Shown here in pieces: positions 9,063 to 15,424 of a DNA stretch of 15,424 nucleotides. A program made the translations under genes and the position numbers. The notes under the pieces are model-generated. The model ran no database searches and was not told the origin of the DNA. It saw nothing but the letters and a program-made list of their open reading frames with translations. Each line of letters begins with the position of its first letter. The first letter of the stretch is position 1. The DNA lies in assembly GCA_015143735.1 (NCBI GenBank), contig VKHC01000028.1, forward strand, positions 10,556 to 25,979, given 5' to 3'. The DNA comes from Synura sp. LO234KE (lineage: Eukaryota; Sar; Synurophyceae; Synurales; Mallomonadaceae).

Positions 9063-9672
9063 GGTCATTCTTCTAAGACAGAATATTTTTTAAAGTTGAA
9101 CTTCAACTTGAATTCGAAGTTACAAAAGTCAAAATGAAGGTAAGGGTTAGATGCTACTTGACACGATAAACAATTTCCGCGTGTGTAGAGGTCTTGAAAC
9201 CATATGGTTCATGAGATAATCATATTCTAAGGTCGAAAAAAGCAAAAATTTTCGGTCCCCCCCGGAGAATATCTTATCTGAAAGGATTCACTAACTCATA
9301 CAAATAATCATATATTGCGTCTAACATATGAGTGCATCAATGGAAAGCTATTTTGGAGGTATGTTGGTCCATAATCGGTGAGTTATAGCACCCGGGTGCT
9401 TATTTTTGGCCCACAACCAAGATTATATCTAGAAGTCAAAGCATTCTCAACACCGACGAATATTGTTGAAATGTTTGGTACACAATAATATATCACTGAA
9501 AGCCATCTACCCCACGTGGGATTCACCAATCTGAATCATATGGGTGCTTTGCATTATATGCATGTCATGTTTTGCTGAGCTAAGTTTCACTTTAAAAAAA
9601 ATCACTGAAAGTCATCTGGCGATCAATAGGCTATATAAGATCGAGTTCTGGTACCTAGAAGTTCGACATAAA
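9063..9672. repeat. copy A of a diverged tandem duplication
   Basis: Landmarks recur in copy B in the same order and orientation. These are GGGTTAGATG (9147), TGTAGAGGTCTTGA (9183), AAAATTTTCGGTCCC followed by AGAATATCTTATCTGAAAGGA (about 9245-9285), CGGTGAGTTATAGCACCCGGGTGCTTATTTTTGG (about 9375) and ATCGAGTTCTGGTACCT (9640). Within copy A, TATCACTGAAAGCCATCT (about 9489) recurs as AATCACTGAAAGTCATCT (about 9599). No frame is open along the unit. The sequence is AT-rich and looks like non-coding repeat DNA. Confidence 0.6.
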
Positions 9673-10160
9673 TATGAAAAATGCATTCAGATAAAATTTA
9701 GGTGTGAGTTCCACCTTCCCATTGAAGTTGAAACAGCCCCTTGAATCTTGGGTTACATGATGAATAGTACAATTTACGCTTTCCACCTATGTAGAGGTCT
9801 TGATTTTTAAGATCAAGATAGTACAAAAATGACGATTTTCGTCCCATCCAAGAAGAATTCTTGTCTGCTAGGACTTGGACCCTCAAGAAAAGCATTGAGC
9901 AAAATATAGATTCATCGTCGGAAATTCTTTTCGGACACCTCGCACCAGTGCTAGTGAGGTATAATTGAAAAATCATGCTTTTGGTTTTTACCCAATATTT
10001 ATCGTCGTCGGGGTAAAGTCTTTGTGAATCCAGGATAAATTGTCTAGAATTGTTGCTTAAGCTGTAATCTCGACCAACAATACTAGTGGCGTCGAAAAGG
10101 CATCTTAAAACAATCGAGTTTTGGCATCTTGAAGGATTTAAAAAAATATTTAAATACATG
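9673..10160. repeat. copy B of the diverged tandem duplication
   Basis: Matches to copy A are GGGTTACATG (about 9752), an exact TGTAGAGGTCTTGA (9790), ATTTTCGTCCCATCCAAGAAGAATTC followed by TTGTCTGCTAGGA (about 9835), TAGTGAGGTATAATTGAAAAATCATGCTTTTGG (about 9950) and ATCGAGTTTTGGCATCTTGAAGG (10113). The offset falls from about 607 to 473 between left and right ends, so copy B has lost roughly 130 nt or copy A has gained it. The right-hand ends of both copies give related plus-strand translations (IEFWYLE and IEFWHLE). Confidence 0.6.
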
Positions 10161-10678
10161 GTACAAGCGAACTTTCAGCTGTCGTTTGCTGGGAGTAAAT
10201 TAATATGCCCCAATTGCGCCCATGATGACGTTCTTACAGCAGAATATGGCTTCCTGTCCTCGGTGAACAAAGAGACGTTCCTGACTCACTGGCCTGTAAT
10301 AATCTGATTGTCAGCATCATCATGTGGCTGACTTGTTGCTCGTAGCAATTTCTTGCTTCTTCCTGTGTAATTAGTATGACTGTCGGATTTTCTGCCTGTA
10401 GCGGTATGCCGTTACGCGCTTCTTTGTTGCGGTGTGAGCCGCATAGCTATTTTTCTAGTGTCATTCTTGTAAGCCTATACTGCTCAACTACTTTTTATCT
10501 ATTTCTTTACCTACCGACTTACTAATATACTATGTAATCTAAATCATATTACTTGTTCTATATTTTCATAGTACGCTGTTACTATTCTTATGATAAAACA
10601 CTTATACAACACTCTATAGTCACAAAGATCCAATTTTTGATGTGACTAAAATCACAAGATTTTGGAGGTCTACACACA
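10161..10678. other. gene-free spacer after the tandem duplication
   Basis: No supported gene. Several short inverted repeats are visible: GTCAGC/GCTGAC at 10310-10332, a 7-pair stem with loop TATG at 10398-10415, and TGCGG/CCGCA at 10428-10443. Each is within what chance gives in half a kilobase. From 10480 to 10620 the plus strand is AT- and pyrimidine-rich. Confidence 0.4.
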
Positions 10679-10888
10679 ATGCGAATTCACCGCTATTTCT
10701 TTCATTTTCATTTACTCTGGGCCAAGCCGATTGCGTTCACAAAAGATTTCATTTCAATTCATCTTGTGGATCGAGAGATATCTCGCGAAGCGCGGAAGTT
10801 GGAATTTGATTTTTTCCATATACCAACGGCTACTTGGAGCGGTCGAGCGCATGCGTTACTTCTTCGTGTCTTTCACACTGTAGCTTGA
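10679..10888 (+). CDS. doubtful short open frame, 69 codons, unknown
   Basis: The frame runs from ATG (context CACAATGCG) to TAG. The translation is mixed and protein-like (RYFFHFHLLWAKPIAF, HLVDREISREARKLEFDFF) without low complexity, and an in-frame stop lies 36 nt upstream. I do not recognise it. The DNA under it carries words such as GGATCGAGAGATATCTCG and TTTTGGAGGT that resemble the repeat DNA to the left, so the frame may be an accident of repeat sequence. Weakly supported. Confidence 0.17.
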   Translation: MRIHRYFFHFHLLWAKPIAFTKDFISIHLVDREISREARKLEFDFFHIPTATWSGRAHALLLRVFHTVA

Positions 10889-11797
10889 GCTTTCTAATTA
10901 ATTATTTGATTTTCTGACGATTTGCTTGTTGCAAGCCTTGTCTTCTGTGATTTTAACTTGAGTGAAAGTTAGCAGCGAGTATATTTTAGTTTAGTTGATA
11001 AACTATCTAAGTTGCGAGCAGCACAAGAACAGCTGAGTTCTTGCTACATACGACTGAGTTAGTACACAAGCGATTCGCCTGAGGATCAGATAGTTAGTTT
11101 TTTCGTTCATGCAACATCAGTTTCATATCCGAGGACGTCTTGGAAACTGACGTTGTCACATCTTGCTCTAGTGGTACCGTACTACAGGGTTTTTCCCGCT
11201 AGACTTCTCTCCTCATTTGGGGGAGAAGGATGTGCGGTGATTTTCACGACTATGGAGGCAGACGTGCAGACGAGAGCAAGGACCGCACCCCGATGAGCGA
11301 TGATGTTGCTGCTTGGGTGTTGCTTATGCTTTAGTTATATTGCTTAGTGTGAAGCTTTTGCCACTTGCAATGGATATACTCGGGAATGTTTTTTGATATA
11401 TTGATATGATGTTTGCTTAGTGCGAAGGTTAAATGTGCGTAATCGCTGTTAAAAACACCCCTAAATATTCCGGAAAGGATAACTCTTCAGGTATGGCCAA
11501 TTAGCTAGCATATGATACTATACTTATCGAAAACAGGTTGATCAGGCAGCCAAAGAAGGTTTCAAGCAATAAAAAGTTATAGTCTAAATTATTTCACCTT
11601 TTAATAATATTCAAAGAACACGTTGTTCGACAATAGCTCAGACCACAACGTGGTTTTTGATGAGTGAGCAGGTAGCCCTAGTTATAACAAACACTTTGAA
11701 AAAAATTTATTGAAAACGGATAGGAAACAAAAAATATCCTCTATACGACATTTTTTGGCAATTCGTCACACTGCCTGTAATGCTTTTGCAGAGATGA
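10889..11797. other. gene-free segment with inverted repeats and one gag-like scrap
   Basis: No intact gene. Short perfect inverted repeats lie at 10987-11005 (TAGTTTA/TAAACTA) and 11025-11042 (AAGAAC/GTTCTT), with a longer one at 11112-11155 annotated separately. Around 11446 the plus strand can be read as NTPKYSGKDNSSGMAN before a stop. This recalls the start of copia-type gag proteins but is far too short to prove it. From 11560 to 11790 the DNA is very AT-rich (16 G+C of 60 in 11701-11760). Confidence 0.35.
11112..11155. repeat. 13-bp inverted repeat, one mismatch, 18-nt loop
   Basis: CAACATCAGTTTC at 11112-11124 pairs with GAAACTGACGTTG at 11143-11155 except for one A/C position. The 18-nt loop starts ATATCCGAGG. 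It is the strongest hairpin I found in the middle region. Downstream are a 6-of-8 stem at 11182-11202 with loop TTTTT and an 8-pair stem with one G-U at 11205-11227. It could be a structured RNA, a mobile-element end, or chance. Confidence 0.4.
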
Positions 11798-11953
11798 GAG
11801 AACTTTGAAAAAACTAGTAGTTGGAGCCCGCACAAGCTAGTTCTTTTTATGCTACATGCAGACTTTGATGAGAGGGAGGTGCCGTGGGAGGAACTTATTG
11901 ATCCACTCCGGACTGAGCTTCATTCCTACGTCGAGGACCTGACGGCGGCTTGA
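11798..11953 (+). pseudogene. coding-like fragment, 51 codons, unknown; possible retroelement relic
   Basis: After a TGA at 11795-11797 the frame is open to TGA at 11951-11953, with one ATG at 11849. The last 30 codons give acidic, helix-like sequence (ADFDEREVPWEELIDPL then RTELHSYVEDLTAA) quite unlike the AT-rich surroundings. It coincides with the left edge of a GC-richer island. I cannot assign a family. It may be part of a decayed gag-like gene, but no zinc knuckle, protease or polymerase motif is visible nearby. Confidence 0.2.
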
Positions 11954-13221
11954 AATACAGCTGATCTTGTGGACTCACACGGATATTTTCCCCCCATTTT
12001 TGATTAGTTCACGAACAGATTCCCAACCACGTCTCCCACCAAAAATTTGCCCACCAGACGTCGCGGGGCTTGATTTCCAATCTTCTACGAGGCCCACCTG
12101 CGCGTGTGGTGGGAGGTTATGGCTTGAAGCTTCTCGGACGAAGCCCAGTAGGCGGACTTCGATTCCATCTCCCACTCGCCGTCGCGGACTTGTAACATGG
12201 TTTCTGCGAGCTTCGCTTTGACGCAATTAGAGGGGTGTTAGAAATCTTATGTTCAGCAGGACTGACACGTTCATTATATGAACCTTAGCTTTCCTCCTGC
12301 GTGCTGCCATTTGTACCTAATTTATTGCTTTGATCATTTTCGGTCTGCACCACTGTATTTGGAAGGATCTTTGGAACTTTGTGGTGTACTAACACCGACA
12401 CTCCTCCTGGCGCAGTCATCGGAAGCTCTCTCTACTCCGTAATCGGGAGCTGGTTGGGTGTCACATGCGGCGGTTTCTCACGCAATATCATGTTTTCTTG
12501 CTGCGTCGCTCCTTTCTTTTCGATAAGAACTGTTATGAGATTTTTGGAAAATGCCGTTGACCGCCAATACTCCTCGAAGCTTCTGTCTCAGTCCTTCGTA
12601 CTACAGCCAGCAAGGACACCACTTGTTTCCCCTCCGCCTGCCCATACTCCTCGTGGGATTTGCTAATCTGTCTCGCGGGATTAGCGGCATCGCAGCTAAC
12701 AAAATAGTGCGCGAGCGACGGTTCTGTGAGCGATTTGTTGCTGCTCGTTTGGTTCTCCGTGCTTTTGGTGGTGAGGGGCGCCCTACTGCGACTAAATCAC
12801 GGCCCTTCCTCATTTTTTGCCGACGACGCCTGAACTCCCCTAGTATTGTTCTTCTATGGAAGAAACCTGCTGCGGCGCGCTTGGTGGTGTGGTGGCTGGT
12901 ACCTACGCAGTAGCCGGCCCGCCGGTGCATAAGAAAGCAGCAGACAAACCCACGTACGAACCAGCAATCGATTCTTTTATCCTCCTCGCTGGCTTGCTGC
13001 CTTCATAGCACTAGCATCAAGATGGTGGTACCAATATGTAAAATCATCGGATCTTCTTTTTGGGGGCAATCCTCACCTATAGTGGTGGGGCTCCCCTTGT
13101 TCATTGAATATTCGCGGATTCCGGTTTATCTTACTCAGGTTCAGTTCTTTTCTTACTTGACAGTGGTGTTAAGGCAAAATGATCACGAAGGTTTAAGAGA
13201 ATTTATTTGAGACTACAAGAA
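11954..13221. other. GC-richer island without an assignable gene, then the 3' flank of the J-protein gene
   Basis: G+C rises to about 48-58% in sampled lines from 12001 to 12900, against 27% just to the left. Frames of 60-120 codons are open on both strands (for example 11975-12226 minus, 12551-12913 plus, 12601-12930 minus). They are Arg/Pro/Ser-rich, overlap each other, and carry no motif I can name, so I call none. Together with the fragment at 11798-11953 the island may be a decayed mobile element. The last 200 nt are AT-richer and should hold the 3' untranslated region of the minus-strand gene. Confidence 0.4.
13202..13207 (-). terminator. possible polyadenylation signal AATAAA for the J-protein gene
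   Basis: On the minus strand AATAAA lies 14 nt after the TAA stop codon of the J-domain gene. The hexamer is canonical and the position is plausible though close to the stop. In AT-rich DNA it can also arise by chance. Confidence 0.35.
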
Positions 13222-14655
13222 TTAGCGATTAAATAGAGCTTGTTTCGTTGTGAACTTATTCAACAAAATAATCGCTGCGACGTAAAGCGCCAAATTGCGC
13301 ACCCACTCCCATTTGGCGCTGTAATTTCCTTGATCAAGTTTCTGTACTGCAGCTGGGTCAGCGATGGCGGCCAAAGTTTGTCGAACTTTGTGGACAGCTT
13401 TCAGGGTGGTTTCGTCAGTTAATCTGTTCTGTACGTCCTTGAGCGCATGGGCCACGAGACCTACGTAGTTTGCTGGAAGGGTAGACGGGCCACTGGAGGA
13501 GGCATCCAGACTTCCACCTATTCCTCCTCTACTTTGATTTGCGGCAACGTCTTTTCTATGATTTATATTCATTTGAGCAAACAACGCGGTGTTGGCAACG
13601 TGATAGAACTTCAAGGTAAGCGCTTTCGCGTCTACAACGACCTGCTGCAGGAGACCCTGCCGAATCCTGACTGGGTCTTGATAGTACGATCCAATCACGC
13701 ATCTACACCCGTTCATAAATGCCGGGAACAGCCTACGCAGCGTGGAGGTCACTTCGTATGGAGTGTACCTCAATAGAATATTGTTTGGTAAATTGAACTC
13801 CTCCAAGGTAATCAATGCCTCGAATAGTAAAAGCGCTACAGAGGGTCATCGGAATCCATATTGGCAACGTAAATAGTCGACCCCGATATACGTAGGGATA
13901 GCAATTAGCGTGATATGATCAATGCAGGATTGGCGTTATATTAAACGTACTCGCAAGTCCTAGGAGACTGTAGTGTAAAGATTCTCCAGAAGGATCAGAA
14001 ATCGTCATTATAAAGGCGAAAATAGCGGAGGACGTGTAGTAAACGATAAGTTGAATCACAATGTATTTTTGATCCAATACGGCTTTCTCAGCCACCTATC
14101 AGAGCAGGAGAGTGAGGATTCCCAAGTTCACGGAGTGGATGGCCAACCTTTACACCATCGTCGCCGAATCTATTGTAGACGTTCCGGAGTTCTTGTGAAG
14201 ACAGAACCTGATGTATACATGGGAAAATAGAAGAACTTTAATACCAATAAACAAGATCTTACGTCATATGCATGCTTTAGTCTATTAAAATCCGTCGAAG
14301 CAGTGGGAGATTTATTTTTGTCCGGATGTAATTCAAGAGAAAGTTTTTTGTACGCTTTTTTAATTTGGTGTCCTGGTGCGATTCTGTTAACACCCAACAA
14401 TTGATAATGATTAGGACCCTTCTCCCTATTTTCATAAATCTGGAATAAACAAAAATAAATACATTTTCCAAACAATAACAAGTACTAATTTACCATAATA
14501 CAACTAGAAATAAGTGCTAGAAACGCCATTGCCAATGCTGCCCCGATCCATTTAGAATAACCTCTTCTCGGCGAAGCAAGAAAGTTTGTCACAGGGTATA
14601 TTACAATCGAGTAGGCAAAAAAGGATATTAACTGATTTTCATCAGCTGAGCTCAT
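13222..14655 (-). CDS. multi-pass membrane J-domain (DnaJ/HSP40) protein, five exons, 385 residues
   Basis: Exons on the minus strand are 14655-14494, 14439-14263, 14207-14148, 14095-13951 and 13835-13222; they join in one frame (1158 nt including TAA). J-domain proteins recruit Hsp70 and stimulate its ATPase through the HPD motif. Here the J domain spans about residues 62-132, with NHYQLLGV, KKAYKKLSLELHPDKN (HPD at 92-94), FNRLKHAYDVLSSQELRNVY and RFGDDGVK. Two hydrophobic segments precede it (about 10-28 and 38-56). Two follow (about 144-165 and 174-192), and one lies at the C-terminus (about 360-376, LALYVAAIILLNKF). FPAFMNGCRCVIGSYYQDP after the fourth segment looks like a conserved core. 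An endoplasmic-reticulum or other endomembrane chaperone partner is likely. The J domain is certain. Introns 1 and 2 are clear; introns 3 and 4 are inferred from frame. It diverges from the transporter gene. Confidence 0.85.
13836..13950 (-). other. intron 4 of the J-domain gene, 115 nt, phase 1 (inferred)
   Basis: It runs from GTACGT to CTCTGTAG. There is no earlier AG after the donor, which explains the greater length. Removal joins SLLGLA to TLLLFEALITLEEF, making a continuous hydrophobic segment. Confidence 0.7.
14096..14147 (-). other. intron 3 of the J-domain gene, 52 nt, phase 0 (boundaries inferred)
   Basis: It runs from a weak donor GTTGGC to CTGATAG. Reading through would hit in-frame TGA 52 nt later. 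Removal joins RFGDDGVK to VAEKAVLDQK and the next hydrophobic segment. The alternative donor GTAAAG, six bases earlier, also keeps the frame and drops two codons. Confidence 0.6.
14208..14262 (-). other. intron 2 of the J-domain gene, 55 nt, phase 0
   Basis: It runs from GTAAGA to ATACATCAG. Removing it joins KHAYD to VLSSQELRNVY, restoring the standard helix IV of the J domain. Confidence 0.9.
14440..14493 (-). other. intron 1 of the J-domain gene, 54 nt, phase 0
   Basis: It runs from GTAAAT to a T-rich tract ending TTTATTCCAG. Removing it joins SSCIM to IYENREKG in frame. Confidence 0.85.
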
Positions 14656-14934
14656 TTATTTTCGAAGAAAATCAAAATCGAAAATAATGGTGACAATTAT
14701 TATTGTACTACCGAAGTGTCGCGATTATTTGGTCAAACAAAAAATTTTCATTATGGTGTTTGTAACGAGATGTACTTTAATTCGATTATGTTAATATAGC
14801 TGTACAGCTTAATAGTTGGAAGTTTCTGGCATTAATCCAACAAAAACCAACTTCGGCTTGTTAGGTTCGCGTGTGATGGTGCGTTGAATTTGAATTGCCC
14901 TAAAATATCAAATCGTACTGGTCAATTTTCAAGC
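14656..14934. promoter_or_regulatory. divergent intergenic promoter region between the J-domain gene and the transporter gene
   Basis: 279 AT-rich nt separate the two start codons. TCAATTTTC at 14922-14930 before the transporter ATG is identical to nine bases at 2668-2676 before the 325-residue gene, but lies only 4 nt from its ATG, so it could be a very late initiator or coincidence. No TATA box position is convincing in such AT-rich DNA. Confidence 0.4.
14876..14887 (+). promoter_or_regulatory. minimal upstream open reading frame (ATG GTG CGT TGA)
   Basis: A three-codon frame with its own stop lies 47 nt before the transporter ATG at 14935 and in another frame. If the leader begins upstream of it, it could lower translation of the main frame. 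No transcript start is known, so this is only a candidate. Confidence 0.3.
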
Positions 14935-15395
14935 ATGAAACAAAGGGAGCCAAAAGTGGAAAAATATGATGAAGTATCCGTTCCTTTAAATGATTTTAAT
15001 CCGCACAATATGCGATGCTCTGAAGAGAATGGATCTAAATATGGATCAACGGATATTCGTGTTGAAATATTAACTAAAACTAGTCAAAATAGAAATTTGG
15101 CAAAAATTCCTCTGTTAGTTTTCATGAATCTGGTTATCATATTAAATTCCTCTATGCTGATTTCCCCCTTGGTTTGGATGAAACCAGAATATTTACCCTT
15201 TAGCGTGATTGCAATCCGAGCTGGACAATTCCTCTCCGGACCATTATTATCGTACGTCCTCGTAAAGTTTGGAGAAAACAGCAGCTCTAAGTTATTGCTT
15301 GCTGCACTGTTCATTGGTTCTATTACTTTCTTCGGAATAAATAATTGGTCAGTAAACTTAATTTCGTTGGCACTTATTGGTATTTCCTCTGGAAG
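14935..15395 (+). CDS. membrane transporter, major-facilitator-like, first exon (partial)
   Basis: The start chosen is the first in-frame ATG (context CAAGCATGAAA); the frame is open a little farther upstream without ATG. Residues 1-55 are polar and charged, a likely cytoplasmic tail. Four hydrophobic segments follow: about 58-80 (LLVFMNLVIILNSSMLISPL), 88-110, 120-135 (LLLAALFIGSITFFGI) and 141-153 (NLISLALIGISSG). YVLVKFGENSSSK between segments 2 and 3 resembles the short loop (motif A) of major-facilitator proteins, and LALIGISSG resembles their fourth helix. At 15395/15396 GGAAG/GTATTT is a likely 5' splice site (phase 2); reading on gives only eight more residues before TAA, far too short for this family. 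The substrate cannot be inferred. The membrane protein is secure; the family is probable. Confidence 0.6.
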
Positions 15396-15424
15396 GTATT
15401 TTGTTTTAGTCTATTCATAATTTT
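15396..15424 (+). other. start of the presumed first intron of the transporter gene (runs off the right edge)
   Basis: It begins with GTATTTTG directly after the fourth hydrophobic segment and contains an in-frame TAA at 15418-15420. No acceptor is inside the window, consistent with introns longer than the remaining 29 nt. Confidence 0.5.

Noticed and set aside
9698-10159. A 153-codon minus-strand frame with a true ATG
   Set aside because: It coincides with copy B of the tandem duplication, the equivalent frame in copy A contains stops, and I recognise no domain.
10310-10443. Run of three or four small hairpins that could mark a structured RNA
   Set aside because: Stems of five to seven pairs with short loops are expected several times in this length of random DNA, and no RNA family signature is visible.
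10334-11116. TGTTGC ... GCAACA ends that could be the borders of a copia-like LTR of about 780 bp
   Set aside because: Six-base inverted ends arise easily by chance, no second copy of the putative LTR is in the window, and the sequence after 11116 does not match a tRNA primer-binding site I know.
11975-12226. Minus-strand frame of 83 codons, and similar ones at 12601-12930 (minus) and 12551-12913 (plus)
   Set aside because: They overlap frames on the opposite strand, are rich in Arg, Pro and Ser as expected from GC-richer DNA, and lack any motif. They are described as part of the GC-richer island instead.
13022-13210. Plus-strand frame of 62 codons beginning ATGGTGGTACC
   Set aside because: It lies opposite the expected 3' untranslated region of the J-protein gene, is short and has no recognisable feature.
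13447-13776. Plus-strand frame of 109 codons
   Set aside because: It is a shadow of exon 5 of the J-protein gene on the opposite strand.
14170-14481. A stand-alone 103-residue J-domain protein
   Set aside because: Its first 14 codons are intron 1 and its last 30 come from intron 2 and out-of-frame exon 3. Removing the introns gives the longer membrane protein with a proper J-domain end.

Overview
This is nuclear DNA from a eukaryote that builds motile cilia. The gene at the left edge is an axonemal dynein heavy chain. The best-resolved gene on the right is split by short spliceosomal introns (52-55 nt, plus one of about 115 nt), all with GT..AG ends. Uninterrupted reading frames, very short introns and close divergent gene pairs fit a small-genome flagellated protist. 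A stramenopile such as an oomycete is my guess, but nothing here proves the lineage.

Left gene pair (1-3674): on the minus strand lies the N-terminal 851 codons of an inner-arm (DNAH1-like) dynein heavy chain, running off the left edge. Only 141 nt away, and divergent, is an intact plus-strand gene for a 325-residue protein I do not recognise. Sharing a promoter region with a dynein makes a ciliary role worth testing.

Middle (3675-13221): about 9.5 kb holds no gene I can name. It is a mosaic. It contains two clusters of a 13-base repeat (about 4.55-4.64 and 6.92-7.04 kb), a purine-rich block (about 5.3-6.0 kb) and a pyrimidine-rich block (about 7.2-7.8 kb). It also contains one possible 130-155 codon gene (about 8.44-8.91 kb), a diverged tandem duplication of a roughly 600-bp unit (9.06-10.16 kb), a 69-codon open frame (10.68-10.89 kb), scraps that look formerly coding (11.4-11.95 kb) and a GC-richer island (11.9-12.95 kb). 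The likeliest reading is decayed mobile-element and repeat DNA, but no diagnostic transposase, reverse transcriptase or integrase motif survives.

Right gene pair (13222-15424): a five-exon minus-strand gene encodes a 385-residue multi-pass membrane J-domain protein with an intact HPD motif. It is divergent, across 279 nt, from the first exon of a plus-strand membrane protein that looks like a major-facilitator transporter and runs off the right edge.

I found no rRNA, tRNA, CRISPR array or bacterial operon structure, and no clear novel multi-gene system. The best leads are the unknown partner of the dynein gene, the sharp composition break inside the dynein reading frame, and the diverged tandem duplication.
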